Shown here: positions 34,381-46,680 of the stretch, in pieces | Layout: every line of letters starts with the position of its first letter | How positions within the stretch are numbered: the stretch's first letter is position 1 | Assembly: GCA_948474755.1 (NCBI GenBank) | Contig: CAOLHI010001239.1 | Coordinates: forward strand, 372,001 to 436,000 | Length of the DNA: 64,000 nucleotides | Reading direction: 5' to 3' | Origin: Ctenosaura bakeri | Lineage: Eukaryota > Chordata > Lepidosauria > Squamata > Iguanidae | Notes under the pieces: generated by a model | Told to the model about the DNA's origin: nothing | What the model saw: only the letters and a program-made list of their open reading frames with translations | Database searches by the model: none | Translations under genes and position numbers: made by a program

Positions 34381-34585
34381 AACGTGATTGTAGTGCCTTG
34401 AGTGTTGGATTCAGGCTCCAGGAGCCCAAGGTTGAAATTTCTACTCAGGCATGAAAACTGACCGAATGACCTTGGGCAAGTCAAACTCTTTCAGCCTTAG
34501 AGATAGTCAGAGACAAACTTCTTCTGAATAAATCTTGCCAAGAAAACTCTAGGATAGTCATAGTCAACAGTAACACAAGTTACGT
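34381..34585 (+). repeat. Sauria-type SINE, decayed
   Basis: ACGTGATTGTAGTGCCTTGA head, CTCCAGGAGCCCAAGGTTGA, TGACCTTGGGCAAGTCAAAC, AATCTTGCCAAGAAAACTCT and a worn tail. Confidence 0.8.
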
Positions 34586-35345
34586 TTAGACAAAGTCTCT
34601 GTTCCCACTGAATGTTACTGTACTAACCTTCAGGTTCATATGTGTAGACATCTATTTAGAGCTGAAGACATTTTTAATCCCTACTTTTTTCACCATCTAA
34701 GCAGCGTGGGGGGACAACAACAACTGTTAAACATTCTCCAGATAATCTCTGCCATTTTTCAGGGCTGCCACAATGTGCTAGAACAATGCTGGGTCATTAT
34801 GGAGTATTCAAAACAGTGGCCAGAGTATATACACAGCTGCTGATGCTGTTACCACTTGCTGTGCTGGGAAAAAGAAACACCTGAGCTACTATCCTTTCTA
34901 ATGCATAACAATGATGAGATACTGTTGAACAGTTTCTCTGTCCTCTGGAGAAATTCAATACAAATTTCTCTATCCACAAATAGATGGGGAAACAAATCCC
35001 GTCTCTAGCTCAGTGCCCATACGCATCATAATACTCTACAAAAGGATGTACATAGACGTGAGGCCCCAATCTTCCCTTGGGCTGTTAGCTTGTCACCATT
35101 GCGATTTAAAAAGCATATTCTACTCTTAAAATAAAGCATGAGGGGTATCTTATGATATTAAAAGGATTTTTATAACTTATTTCTAAATGCTTAATTATAA
35201 AAATAAACCCAAATATGTATTTTTTGATGAAAAAGGATGTGCATAACCAGGAAGGTTATTATTTTAAATATATTGAGTTACAGTTATATCTCCAGGGTCC
35301 CAAAGGTAGTTGCCATTACATTTGTTAAATAATGTTGTAGGCTAT
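34586..35345. other. Unannotated DNA
   Basis: Nothing identified. Confidence 0.4.
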
Positions 35346-35470
35346 ATTTCAGAGGAAGGAACTGCTAAGAAGGAACTGGCAAAACCACCCCGAGTAACCC
35401 TGCCTAAGAAAACTCTATGAAATCCTTGAGATCACTCTAAGTCAACAGGTGACTTGAAAGCAGGCAATCA
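35346..35470 (+). repeat. SINE 3' half
   Basis: GGCAAAACCACCCCGAGTAA, TGCCTAAGAAAACTCTATGA, GAGATCACTCTAAGTCAACA and GACTTGAAAGCAGGCAATCA: the 3' body and tail of a tRNA-derived squamate SINE without its head. Confidence 0.65.
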
Positions 35471-37428
35471 CAATTACTTTCCTGTTTCTCAAAAAGAAAT
35501 GGTGAACACTATATCTGAATGCTACAGGTTGCTGCCTGTGGTACAAAATATGCTCTGTTCCTGTCCACCTTGTTATCATCTGAACAGTTGCAAGAGAACA
35601 TGAGGTAGCAATGCAAGTAGAGCATGAGTCTAAAACTGAACTATATAATATGCAGTAAAGCTGCACCCCTGTAAATATAAATAAAATATTATAAATACCA
35701 AAGTCTATATCGGAAAGGCCTTGGGTTGGTCTAAGGAAGGTATTTCAACAAAATAAGATGAACTTTGGAAGTTATCCTGAAGTCAGCACAGTTACCCCTG
35801 CTTTTAAAATGTATACCATAAAAGTATATTGTTTATGCAGCAAAAGAAGTAAAGTTAAACCTCATTAAATTTTTATCAATAAAAAAAATCATATCTTTGT
35901 TACTGTGAAAAAATAATTAATTAAAAATAATTAAACAGTTCAAAAATAACTGTTTGGAAACATCCAAGTGCTATGCATTGCCTAGGTTGATCATAGCCTA
36001 GGTTGCAGATTGGGACTAACATATCCAGGGCATTGATGTAGATAAGTCCATATACAAATGTGTCATACCAAACTTTAACATTTAGAGAAGAACAGGAAGT
36101 CTTACTAGAAAGCAACAGACTGGAGAAGCATGATTCTGTGCTCCTCTCCACAAGTCTGTGATGAATCCTTTATGCAAGCTTTCAAACAAATGCACCTATG
36201 GACAACAGATCATTGACCTAAGACCAAATAGACACCACAGCTGAGTAAGGAGCTGAGCCCATGTGACCTTAGTATAAGAAGTGTGATCCCTATCCATTGC
36301 ATTATGCCACTTCTGATAAACAAAGGCCTCAATCCAATTGGTGGTCTCAAGTAGGACAAAATTAATTGCTGAACAGTAAGTCAACAGTTACATTCAATGG
36401 AACTTTTCTAGTTGGGGCTAGCATTGGATTTAGGCCAGAATTTAGGTTTCCTTCAGTACCCTATGTGACTGCTATTAGAGACTGGGATGGAAAAGAGCTA
36501 GAAAACCAACAGTATTTCAAGCTATTTATGAGACTGCTGAGAATTTCTGTCAGTTTTTAGAACTCAGTCCATGCTTCACTCCTCATCTGAAAGCGGAGAT
36601 ATATTTCATGGAAGATCAGCCAACCCCCCCCCTCCATTCTGACTTTCTATATTTTGTAATTACTTATTGAGCAAGAGCATTTTGAATCATATGTGAATGC
36701 AACCAAAATAATAGCTGAGCAGCTGGCTCTGCATGGATTTGGACAAAACAGCCTTACCCTTATCTACTGGGAGTCAACTGTTGAGAGGGCAACATCCATT
36801 CTTCTCACTCTTGCCAACAGCATTCTGTTGGTGCTCAAACTGGCTGTGATATGAACACTTTGTACAGGCCAGTTGCCATTTCCCTTCAAATAATTTAAAA
36901 CAATGGGAACAGATGGGACAGCAGGAACGTCCTCTCTCTATTTCTCATTCCTGGAAACTACAGCCTTTCATTCTGTTTGACAAAAACTGGGACGGCTTCA
37001 GAATTTGCTAAAGGTGTTACAGATGTCATAGTCGCAGGTGGGTGAGGTGGGGGGGTTGTATTGGAGCCAGGATAGAATACTCCAGCAGTTGCTTCCTTGC
37101 ATAGGTCCTCCTTGCACATTTTCTTGAATGAATGGCTGTGAACAGAGAATGTGAGTTGTGGAGATACATCTTTTTTGTGGGGCGGGGGAAACCTTTCATT
37201 TTTGGCCCATCTTTCCTGCATAGAAATGCCAAGTAAAAAACAAAGGAAAAAATAAAAAGTAAAATGGAGGTATATTCATAGGTACAAAGAATGTGCCAAA
37301 AATACCAATGGTTAGTGGAGGCAGTCATATTTTTTTAAACAACAACAACCAGTAATTGATATTAAGTAGGATCATGCTGGTTGTGCCATTCTCTGTGAGA
37401 AACACTGCTAGGCTGTTTCTTTTCATGA
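35471..37428. other. Unannotated DNA
   Basis: No feature supported. The ORFs at 35921-36560 and 36958-37328 have no known domain. Confidence 0.4.
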
Positions 37429-37630
37429 GGCCATTTCCACATGATGCTGTTATAGTGCTATTATTCCACTTTCAACATCCTGTGGAATTTTGGGGTTTGT
37501 AGTTTGCTGAGGCCAAAGAGCAATCTGGCTGAGAATTCTAAAGGCCCCTCCCTCAACTGCAACCCCCAGGATTCCACAGGATGTTGAAAGTGGAATAAGA
37601 GCACTATAACCTTGTAGTGTAGAAATGGCC
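37429..37630. mobile_element. Palindromic MITE (copy 3)
   Basis: GGCCATTTCCACATGATGCT...GTGTAGAAATGGCC ends; long arms around CTTTCAACATCCTGTGGAAT and ATTCCACAGGATGTTGAAAG. TGA/TCA outside the ends extend the palindrome rather than forming a duplication. Confidence 0.88.
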
Positions 37631-37679
37631 TCAGTTATAATAAGAACTGTACCTTTAAAAACACACACACCCCTCTGTT

Positions 37680-37860
37680 TCTTATTCTTTTATAATTGCT
37701 TTCAATGTTATTGATAATTTAATTATATTTTAATGACAATCTATTTTAATGACAATCTATATTCTGCTAGCTGCCTTGAGTCCCAGTTCTGGGGTGGGGA
37801 AAAAGCAGAATATAAATTAAGCAAATCATTGTTATTTCATCATCATCATCATCATCATCC
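37680..37860 (+). mobile_element. LINE 3' tail (CR1/L2-type) with (CAT)n
   Basis: AATTATATTTTAATGACAAT, then CTGCCTTGAGTCCCAGTTCT, GGGGAAAAAGCAGAATATAA and a (CAT)7 run. This order (CTGCCTTGAG...GGAAAAGCGGAATATAAAT) is the usual 3' end of several reptilian LINEs. No coding part remains. Confidence 0.55.
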
Positions 37861-38860
37861 CTATCCTAATCCCTATGCAGTCATTTAAGCAGTGGCCGAG
37901 TTTTAAAAAACAGTAAATGAATGAGTGACTGTAGCATCTGTTTTATGTGTTTGAACAGTGAGAGCTCCTTTTGCCAAATATATCTTCTCAAAATGTCTCC
38001 AGTGATGCTCCTCCCCAACTTCCATGGAGGATCGATTGGGGAGGGGGGATTTTTGGCCCACACTTAGACCAAAATCCACTGTGCACTGTGGTATCTAGCA
38101 GTGTATTTCCATATCTAGTACCAGCAGTATTGGAGATTTCTTCCTCTCCCCTTTCCCCATGGAGGCAAAACCTAGTGGTAATATTCTGGATGGGCCGACC
38201 TGTTGGCATATAGCTTAATTTCAATTACCATATCCATTTTCTGGTGACCTCCAAGTGAGACTACTGTAATGCACTGCGTACGGAGCTGCTTTTGAAGAAT
38301 GTTAAGGAACTGGTTAATACTATATGCAATTGCAGTGTGTTTTAAAAGACTATTTATAACACATAAGCTTTTAGGATACATAAGGTTTAAGGGTTCATGA
38401 GGACTGCGGGAGGGGGTAGGCCTCTCCATTTCTGGCAGAAGCAGTGGGATCCCACAGAAAATCATCTTTTTATCCTGGCTTTAGGTAATAAAAGGGGGAT
38501 GCTTTGTTTGCCTCCTGATTACTTACTAAGCTCAACACAGCTGCACTAGACAAATTATCCCAAATTATGAGCAGATTTAGCTGAAGTGATTAAATAACTG
38601 CCTTAAGTCATACTATATGACTCAATAACTGGGTCAGTCTGCTTACATCTGCTTCATTCACCGCATTCTCTAAATGGTGCTACTCATATGGTTCTGAACA
38701 CTCACAACCAAAGCACACAGGTGATGGTCTTTCCTTTTTAGTTGTCCCTAAGGACTTGGCATTTACAGGTATGCTTCCTGAGTATAAGGGAGTTTCATTC
38801 AGATCTCATCATAGTTCCTGGATGAAAGAGGGAAAGATGCTAGGTTTGCTGAATTTTTTT
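37861..38860. other. Unannotated DNA
   Basis: Nothing supported. Confidence 0.4.
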
Positions 38861-38916
<56 letters not shown>

Positions 38917-38919
38917 TCC
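38861..38919. repeat. (TTTC)n microsatellite
   Basis: About fifteen near-perfect TTTC/CTTT units. Confidence 0.95.
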
Positions 38920-39769
38920 TTTCTAAAAAGAATTACCGCTCCCCTTTAAAGGTTCTGGGAAAGAACACCTAATCAATTATTCTCTCTTTTCTTCCATAAA
39001 ACCAGGCTTACTGCTTTAAGTGCCAATACACTAGGCTTACCGTACAATTCAGCAGAAGCAGAAAGAGAAAGGAAATACTTTGGAAATGTATGCAGTCACC
39101 TATTTAAGAAAGAAAATAGTTTGCCTAATATTCATTGATTCCTGAATATGTTTTATGCTTTTTAGTTCTGTATTATTGCTTTTTTATTAGGATCACTTTG
39201 CCTTCCTTCTGCATAGTCATCTACATCACTCTTCTAAGCACATTGCTCCTAGAATATTATATATGTGGGTGTGAGCAAAACATGAAGGATTTTTTTTCCC
39301 CCAGAGGATTTTTTTCTTGTTTTTGAAAGCCCATCAACTGTGACAGTAATGGGGGAAATGTACACATTCCACTGAACTTTTCAGGCAGTGGAAGAGATCA
39401 AAAATAACAGGGATAAGAGTTAGTAAAATCCATATTGGAATTTAAATTGGGACCTGGTCAAACCTACATTTAGAGAAATAATTTAATCTCAGTTACTCAT
39501 CTTCTTGCAATCTCCGGGATGGACTACTGCAGTTTATGGGAGAGGGGCTTCCTCTGAAAAGTGAGAAGCATTTGGAGAGGAATCCACTGCTGACCTCTCA
39601 AATGGGGGTGGGTGTTATAGCGTACTGTACTGGCGTTAAACCAGCAGCACCTGAACATTATTCCATATCCAGTTTAAATACTGTCTTGACTTTTAGACTC
39701 TTTCACTCCTTAGGTCCAGAGTATTTAAGTTGTCCTATGAACAACTTAAAGGGCTACATACCTCCATAT
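38920..39769. other. Unannotated DNA
   Basis: 39480-39769 includes a GCAATCTCCGGGATGGACTA stretch that could be worn LINE sequence; not callable. Confidence 0.35.
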
Positions 39770-40342
39770 TGTGATAACTGAAGCTCCTGTCAGAGCTGCT
39801 GCTGATGAGCAGCAGCTGTTGGTCCCTGTGGCCCTGGCTGGAGATGAATCCTGCAGCTCAAGAGCTCCCCCTGCTGCCAGGGACCAAGCAGATGCGGACG
39901 TCTCTCTGCCTGCTCCTTTAGGGCAACAGGGATCCGATTCTGAAGATGGTTTGGAGCCTGTGCCAGCCTACAAACAAGGCGGAGACTCAAGACAGCTGAG
40001 CAAAGGGAGGCTTCCTTGATTAAGTTCAAGAAGCGGTGACTGGCCACACTTCAATATAACTGCCTGCCTGGAAGCCTTCCTTTGCTAGTGGCAAACTTTC
40101 TATAAGCCTTGTGCTTGCATGTTCTTTGCTTCCTGCACCTGGCTCCTGATACCTTGGATTGATCTGGTGGCTCCAGACCCCTGCAGTTTGGACTCTGACT
40201 ACAGCTTTCGCTTGTCATTCTGGCTTAGGTAAATGGACTGCCTATGAGCAATTGCTTGCTTTGACTCCTCCTGGGAGGACTTTGCTATCTCTCCCACTCC
40301 CTTTTCCGGGCTCACTTGCTGCCTTGGTCTCTGACCTTGACA
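39770..40342 (+). mobile_element. Solo LTR (family L, copy 2) with 5-bp TSD
   Basis: Begins TGTGATAACTGAAGC and ends GGTCTCTGACCTTGACA. CATAT at 39765-39769 and 40343-40347 is a perfect 5-bp duplication. It aligns along its length, in opposite orientation, with 11343-12029. A TATA-like ATATAA lies at ~40054. It has one 42-bp unit where copy 1 has almost three. No internal retroelement region is attached. Confidence 0.88.
39771..40019 (+). other. Conserved open frame inside solo LTR (82 aa)
   Basis: Frame shared with the 121-aa frame in LTR copy 1 (EAPVRAA, QQLLVPVALAGDESCSSR, PLGQQGSDSED). It ends just upstream of the TATA-like site. Interpreted as the tail of a retroelement polyprotein frame extending into the LTR; no recognised domain, and independent expression is unlikely. 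Confidence 0.45.
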
Positions 40343-40347
40343 CATAT

Positions 40348-41085
40348 GATCAACCAATACATTCATATCTTTTATGGAGGGCCTCCTGTGGAAGGTCAGG
40401 CCATCTGAATGACATGGGTGTCAATTAAACGGGAGAGCGAGAGCCTTCTCAGGAATGGCACATAATTCCAATTCAATTCTCCAGAGAACAGAATAAGTGT
40501 AAGAGTCCTGGAAGGGGGTCATGAAACAGATCAAACCTGTCCGGAGTTGAACAGACCAAACCACATGGAGGGGCATGCTGCTGAATTATCAGTAGGAATG
40601 ACTATCAAAGGGATCAGAGCTGAGGTGTCTGAGCTGGGAGGGATGTCTTTGACAAGCTGCCTGTGATGGTTGATTTCAGCCTTCACCCTGTGCATTGGGG
40701 TGCTCTGGAAGTCCCTGAGGATGATAGCATTGCTGTGCATCCAGCTGTAGGACACTTCTTTGTTGCTCCCCTGATTTCTACTAACCAGGAAATGGACATT
40801 ATGGGTGGGGTGAGAGGGCTGCAGCAGAGAAAAGGTGAGATTGGGTGAGAGATTTATCACAGTTACACACATACAATTTGTCTCCTGATCCAGGCTCTCT
40901 CAAAATCTTAGAATCATGCATATCTCTTTCTGTTCATATCAGGGGCTGATATTATGTGATGTAAGACCAGTGTTTTAGAATGACAGATTGGAATGAGGTT
41001 ATTGAGGTTCACATCCTCCACTAGCAATGAATCTCACTGAGTGGTATTAGCCACACACAAACCTAACCTGAGGGTGAGAGCCCAA
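40348..41085. other. Unannotated DNA
   Basis: The frames at 40531-40872 (minus) and 40663-40848 (plus) overlap and lack domains. Confidence 0.4.
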
Positions 41086-41086
41086 G

Positions 41087-41305
41087 TGGTGCAGTGGTTA
41101 AATGCCAGTACTGCAGCCACACACAGCATTGTGAGTTTGATCCTGCAGAGCTCCAGGTTGCCTCAGCCTTCCATCTCTCCATAGGTTGAGAAAATGAGTA
41201 CCCAGCTTGTTGGGAACAACTAGCTAAACACATTTTAAACTTCTTAGGGAGTGCTTAGCACTGGTAAGTGGCATAGAAATGTAACTGTTATTGCTATTGC
41301 TAACC
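41087..41305 (+). repeat. Second tRNA-derived SINE type
   Basis: GAGCCCAAGTGGTGCAGTGG head with an A-box-like start, TGTGAGTTTGATCCTGC as a B-box-like region, CAGCCTTCCATCTCTCCATA, AAAATGAGTACCCAGCTTGT, and a (GCTATT)n-like end. This differs from the Sauria-type copies in body and tail and matches another common squamate SINE as I remember it. Confidence 0.7.
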
Positions 41306-41811
41306 TAGTTCATAGGGTTGGTCCATCAATAAATTTGGATAAGGCAACTATGCTCTCCTTTATGTAAAATTAGGTCTCTTTCTGCTGCACCCTTCCAAGG
41401 GACAGGAGAAGGATGGAACCCCAATGATGGTTCTGCATTATGTTGTTGCAATCCTGTCCCCAGGCAGTGCAATCATGGAATAAATCATTATGGGTTTTCC
41501 CTGTCAATGACCCATGATTGTGCCACCATCCTGCACTTACCTGGTGTCCAGAAGCACAGTGATTATACTTCCTGTCCCAGCGCAACCTGAGACAGTACTT
41601 GGCTACACTGTGGAAAGAAGTGGTGGGGTCATTGCATTTCTTGGATCCTGAAGGCAGCTGGTGTGTAGGGGAATGCTCCCATCTCACTCTCCTCCCAGTA
41701 GAGCTGCTGCCGGAATCCCCACAGGGCAACGCCAGGAACAGTTATGGTGTGAAAAGTGCCTAGGTTCATACTTGTGTTAGTCAGTCATGATGTTGTAAAT
41801 TAGACTTAAGA
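41306..41811. other. Unannotated DNA
   Basis: 41370-41760 is GC-richer than its surroundings and holds a 119-aa minus frame with no domain; it may be a worn DNA element (see rejected list). Confidence 0.35.
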
Positions 41812-42000
41812 AAGCCAGTGTGATGTACTGGTTTGAGTGTTAGATTATGACTCGGAGATCAGAGCTCAGTTCCCCTCTTGGCCATGGAAACCCACTGGGT
41901 GACCTTGAGCACATCACACACTCTAAAGCCCAGAAAACCCTGTTATAGATTCACCTGAGGATTGCCGTCAGTCAGAAATGACTTGAAGACACACTACAAG
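41812..42000 (+). repeat. Sauria-type SINE
   Basis: AGCCAGTGTGATGTACTGGT head, CCATGGAAACCCACTGGGTG, TGACCTTGAGCACATCACAC, then GTCAGAAATGACTTGAAGAC tail. One internal block is shorter than in the 7627 copy. Confidence 0.88.
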
Positions 42001-42880
42001 ATAAAATTATGATCTCAAACTTGTTTCCTATCTGCATTTAAAATGATGGTACCATTCCCATAATAACAAATGCACCTGAAAGCCACCTTAAAACCCAGGG
42101 AGTCACACCAAGGGACAGAGTTTTGTAGTACTGGTGACTTGGAGGATAACATGTCCAGTCCCCTCCTACCAGGCAGTGGTGGTATGTTGACAAGTTGCAA
42201 TAGGATCCTGCAGGGTACAGCTGGTAGGATTTTAAGGTAGCTTTGGGCGTGGGTCAGATTGGGAAGGTTTGAGGGATCAGAAGTGTTAGAAGTGCAACTA
42301 TGCTTAGTACTGAAGAATTCAGAATGCCTTATAGTGGACAGTAGTAATAGACCTTGTTAGTTTGAGTGATCTGAAGTGAACTCCTTTCTTTGGTTCTACC
42401 TATCCTGACCCCCTTTAATGTAAGCTGATAGTCTTAGGGATGTTTCTCTGCCTCTTCCCAACCACGTCTCCTCCTTCCCAGTCCTTCCCGAGAATGTAGA
42501 CAGGTTTGATAGCACCCACTAACTTTCCTATCTTAGAATGGAGTTCCTGTAATAAAGCCTTTACCTTGTTTCTTTAAGTCATTGGTATCTTTGCTCCTTA
42601 ATCATTATACATGCTCTGCTGCAGATACACACTCTCTGTCAAGAAGGAAAGACAGAGCATAGCCATGTATCCGCTGTAGGATTTCAAACATAATTAATAA
42701 GTAATCCCTTCTTCTTTTCCTTTCCCTTCTCTTCCCTTCCTTTCTAACTTTCTATGTGTGTGCCTATGTTTTTTTCATAAAAGTTTGACATTTGGAATAG
42801 AGGTCAGAAGTATTCTTGGGAAATTATCTTACACTGTTTTAAGTGGTTTCTATCTTAAGTGTTAAATTATTTGATATGCT
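42001..42880. other. Unannotated DNA
   Basis: Pyrimidine-rich run at ~42707-42750; nothing else. Confidence 0.4.
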
Positions 42881-42884
42881 TTTA

Positions 42885-42990
42885 GTCTGCATAAATTCAC
42901 CTTATTGTTTTATTCCATCTAAACTGGTATTGTTGGACCATGCCCTGAAATCCTTGGGAGGGATATAAATATTTTCATAAAGTAAAAATC
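42885..42990 (+). mobile_element. LINE 3' tail (CR1/L2-type)
   Basis: TTTAGTCTGC...TTATTGTTTTATTCC, GACCATGCCCTGAAATCCTT and GGGAGGGATATAAATATTTT: the RCCCTGAGA..GGG.GG.ATAAAT type of LINE 3' end. Confidence 0.5.
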
Positions 42991-43038
42991 ACTTTAATCT
43001 GGAAAGCTTAAAGCAGGGGGCGTTTCCAACTAAGATCA

Positions 43039-43320
43039 TTATTGTACCATTTTTAATACCATCTCTCTGCTAATATTATGCACATCTTTTGCCAAGTTTG
43101 CTTGACATTCTTTTAAGAAGTCATATACTTCAGAGCTGGATACACCAATCTCCAACAGCTTAAAATACCATTGTTGTAAGTGCCTCATCCATCTGAGTAT
43201 GTCACATCTGGGAACACAATAAAGCCAATGTAACAATTTAAAGTGGAAAATAGCTTCTCCATCATATATACAAATATGTGTGGAGATCAGTATTAATAGA
43301 ATCAACACTATGAATAACAT
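43039..43320 (-). other. Unidentified 93-aa open frame
   Basis: The minus-strand frame contains ILRWMRHLQQWYFKLLEIG and FLKECQANLAKDVHNISREM, looking more protein-like (amphipathic, mixed charge) than nearby chance frames. It ends just outside the Harbinger left end. I do not recognise it. It could be a retroelement or pseudogene fragment, or chance. Confidence 0.2.
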
Positions 43321-43669
43321 GGCTACAGATTAGAAACAAACTCTTGGCAAATAACTGGTGGTAATCACAGATTTTTATTTTTGGTTGGGTTCTCTGTCTT
43401 AGGCCTTTTCCGCACATGGAAATTAGAACGGGCCAGTGCATCCTATCAGGAGTTCATCTGCACTTTGGAGTGGACCAGGTGCAGACTATTTAGCGTGGTT
43501 ACACACCTTGGTTCGGTCTACAACAACCTGATCTGTTAATCTAGCGTGCTAAGGAAAGACCTTAAAAAAGCGTTCTTTCAAAATTCAGGAACGCATCAGT
43601 TCATAACAGCAGCTGTGCAGATGAGCAAGTTCGCACAATGAGAGCCTGCGTTAGTGGAGGGCAGGCTGT

Positions 43670-43740
43670 GGGCGTGGCCAGCTGTAGCCATTGGCCCGCC
43701 CAAAAAGGGAGAGCAGAGGAGAGGAGTCCACCATTTTCTC
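43670..43740 (+). promoter_or_regulatory. Sub-terminal promoter-like region, left end
   Basis: GCCATTGGCCCGCCC combines an inverted CCAAT box with a GC-box-like core, followed by CCACCATTTT (YY1-like) at ~43728. The matching part of the 535-bp relative holds three YY1-like motifs. It may drive the + strand (Myb) transcript, whose inferred start codon is 4.4 kb away, so an untranslated exon would be needed. Role inferred. Confidence 0.35.
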
Positions 43741-44969
43741 ATCCTCGGAAAGCAGCTATCAGAAAACAGCTGCAGGTATGTTGCTTTGTAATTTGAAATT
43801 GTAATGCTTTGAACAGTGCTCTGCTTCTGTTCTGTGCTCTATGTGCACTCCTTCTGTTATTAATCATCTTTCTTCTACATAAAAAAACAGAAGTAACGAA
43901 AATCTTCCCCTTTAAAAAAAACGCCCTTAAGATTACTAGGAGCATGGAGACTGGACTGCTTTGTTAATCCACAAAGTATGGCACTTCAATACACCTTGTT
44001 TCCCCCAAAACAAGACATATCCTTTAAAAAAAAAACAACAAAGTTCCAAAGTTTTGCAAACTTTCTTTTTCTCCTCCCTGCAACCTTCCTCCCTCGCAGA
44101 ATTTGGATGCTTCCCTCCCCCATTTCCAATGTACTTTCCGGACCCCACCTCTCCCCTCCCATTTCAATCTCCCCTTTGCTCCTTTGTGCTCCAAAACAGC
44201 CTCTTATCCTCCAAACACTGGCAGAGGGGCGAGGGAGGAAGGTTTGGGAAGGAAAAGGGAGGTGTGCATGTGTGTTTTTCAGAGCAATAGCAGGACTTTC
44301 CTGATAGTTTCTGCCCTTCAGTTTCTCTCCCCCTGTCTCCTCCAACCTTCTTGGAAAGAGGAGGAGGATTCCCCGGAGTTTGCACGTGGGAGCAAATAAT
44401 GAAAACACTGACATGCCAATACATGAAAGAGTTCTGACTCTCCCTCCCAAACTTTAATGGAAAAGCAAAACATAAAGAGGACAATATTCTTCTATTACAG
44501 ATCCTGCTAAGCAAAAGTACTGATGACTATACCAACAAATTATTGCATTGTTAGGATTTTTATTGCTCAGAGAGTCCATAAATGGTTTCCAATCTTTCAA
44601 GAAATCTCTGTTTTCTTTTGATGAAAAACTGGATGATAATCTGGAGTGTAATAAAAAAACAGATTGTTTGTTTGGAAGCATGGACCACTTCCTTGGGCTT
44701 GTGTGTGAGTGGATATCTATTTCTATAATGGATCCTGATGCTTTTTTTATTTTTCATCTGAATTAGATGGGTTGGATTATTTCTGATCTTGTCTTTTGTG
44801 GCTTTTAGGTCCTTGATTTCCCTTTGGAGTTCGTCTTAAGGGATTGCTCTGTGTTTTGGGTGAGGTGGCATCCCTTGGGACAGGGCTGGGAAACTGTGAT
44901 GGGAGACAGATGCAGTCTGGAAATGATGACAAGTCACTCTCAGTTTTAACTTCCTCTGCTTTTGGTTGT

Positions 44970-45212
44970 GAGAGCCAGCGTGGTTTAGTAGTTGTCAGGC
45001 TATAATTCTGGAGACTGAAGTTTGTTTCTAATCCCCCCTGATCCATGGAAACCCACTGGCTGACTTTGAGGAAGTCACACTCTCTCAGCCTCGGAGGGAG
45101 GCAAAGGCAAACTCTCCCCTTTGAACAAATCTTGGCAAGATAACCCCATGAGAGGTTCCTTTGGGTTGCCATACATCAGGAATGACTTGAAGGCACACAA
45201 CAACAACACAAT
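44970..45212 (+). repeat. Sauria-type SINE inside the Harbinger
   Basis: Near complete: GAGAGCCAGCGTGGTTTAGT head, CCATGGAAACCCACTGGCTG, CACTCTCTCAGCCTCGGAGG, AATCTTGGCAAGATAACC, and tail GACTTGAAGGCACACAACAA. It postdates the transposon. Confidence 0.9.
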
Positions 45213-45559
45213 TTTGGACTGATTTTCATCTTCTCCATCCTTCCCCCCATCATGTATTTGGGAATTGTGAGATATGAAACTGGTAAACTGGTGCATTGGG
45301 AAGATATTCTGTAGCATTCTGGAAAAGTTTAGGATAATTTTTTTTGGCCTGAAATATTTTGGGAGAGGTCAAGGGCTTTGTGGGGTGGAAGCAGAACTTT
45401 AAGGCTGCAAAAGTGGATTTGGTGGTGCTGCTTCTTTGGGATTCTGCCGTATACACGAAGCAGCTCTGAGAGAACGGTTTTCACTAGGCATGCAGCAGGG
45501 AAGAAAAGGGTTGAAGCCTCCTTCATCATGCTGTGATCTTGAATGTCTGCCCCTCCAAT

Positions 45560-45745
45560 GGCTGCTGTTTATAAAATTATTACTCCACTTTCAATCTCCA
45601 ATAGAATCCTGGGGTTTGCAGTTGAGGGAGGGCATTTAGACTTCTCAGAGAGCTCTTTGGCCTCAGGAAGCTACAAACCCTAGAATTCCACAGGAGGTTA
45701 AAAATGGAATAAGAGCACTATAACAGCGTGGTGTGGAAATGACCA
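45560..45745. mobile_element. Palindromic MITE (copy 4) inside the Harbinger
   Basis: Arms with TTACTCCACTTTCAATCTCC and GTTAAAAATGGAATAAGAGC; the left outer end is worn, the right end is GTGTGGAAATGACC. Confidence 0.75.
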
Positions 45746-45884
45746 AAGTCTTTCTGTGCATGCCTGCAGACCTGCACACCTGCTGCTTGTCAAGGATTTG
45801 ATTGGTTCTGTGTCTGTCCTGTAAACTTAACTGTTCCTCTTTCCAGAGCGCAGATACTCCAAACCTCTCTGTTGCCCTGATTGC

Positions 45885-46095
45885 TTGGGACTTCCTTAAG
45901 GGAATTCCCAAAATCTATCAAAATTGTGGGGAAATTAGTTCAGAGCACTGTTTAGCTTACGAGAGGCAGGGTAACTGAGCAAGAACCTTTGTAACCCAAT
46001 GTATACCAGGTCAGATCAGACAAAATCACACCAATTGTTCAAAAAGAACTTCTCTTTTTGGGAGTTATTTTTTGTTCCAAGTTTTAAGACAGAAA
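45885..46095 (-). repeat. LTR-like repeat family A piece inside the Harbinger
   Basis: On the minus strand: TTTTGAACAATTGGTGTGAT, AGTTACCCTGCCTCTCGTAA, GAACTAATTTCCCCACAA, then GGGAATTCCCTTAAGGAAGT, matching the order in the copy at 17853-18290. Confidence 0.5.
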
Positions 46096-46680
46096 ACAGA
46101 GATCTCCTGTTTACGTGTCCTTTCAGCATCTTTTCATGGCACATTTTATTTTTTATATAAAACGATTATGTTCTCAGGACATGGACTCAAAGGGGACCTT
46201 TCAGGTGTGCATAACATCTCTTCCAAAGTGGGTAGCTCTTGCATCTGCCCTGAGCTTTAAAATCCAGAGGTATCAAGTGGAATGTAAGCTTTCTTGGCTT
46301 GGGGACTGGGGGACTAAGCCACATATTTGACAGTCTCTGCCCTCTAACCAGGCTATTGTTGTCTGTTAATAATTTTACTGCCTTTTGAATAATATTATGG
46401 TAACTTCCCTCCAGAGTCTTTTTAACAACTTGCCTGTGCTCTGAGTCTCATGGTTGAAGTACTAGCAAGGAACAGGAGAGAAAGGGGTAGAGTGGGTATG
46501 TTAGTTCCATATTCATACTGGCACCTGTGCAGTTATACTTGGGTAGTATATTGACAGAAATCCAGCCTTCTTTTGCTCCTTTTAAAATGTATTAGAAATG
46601 AAAGGCAAGAAAAGAAGAACACTTGAGAGAAATATTTTAAAAGAAGCACAAGGATAATCAAGAGAGGACATGAATCCCCT

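Noticed and set aside
37429..37630. TGA/TCA flanks read as a Harbinger TSD of the palindromic MITE
   Set aside because: They are inverted, not direct, copies and so extend the palindrome instead of marking a duplication.
38861..38919. Regular short repeats as a possible CRISPR-like array
   Set aside because: Plain TTTC microsatellite without spacers; vertebrate context.
41380..41757. GC-richer block as a possible DNA transposon (GGTCTCTTTCTGC ... GTGAAAAGTGCC)
   Set aside because: The inverted ends match weakly and the flanks (TTA versus TAG) do not form a duplication.
43961..44514. Cluster of 100-154-aa ORFs on both strands
   Set aside because: Pyrimidine/purine-biased sequence inside the Harbinger gives open frames in several phases at once; none has a domain.
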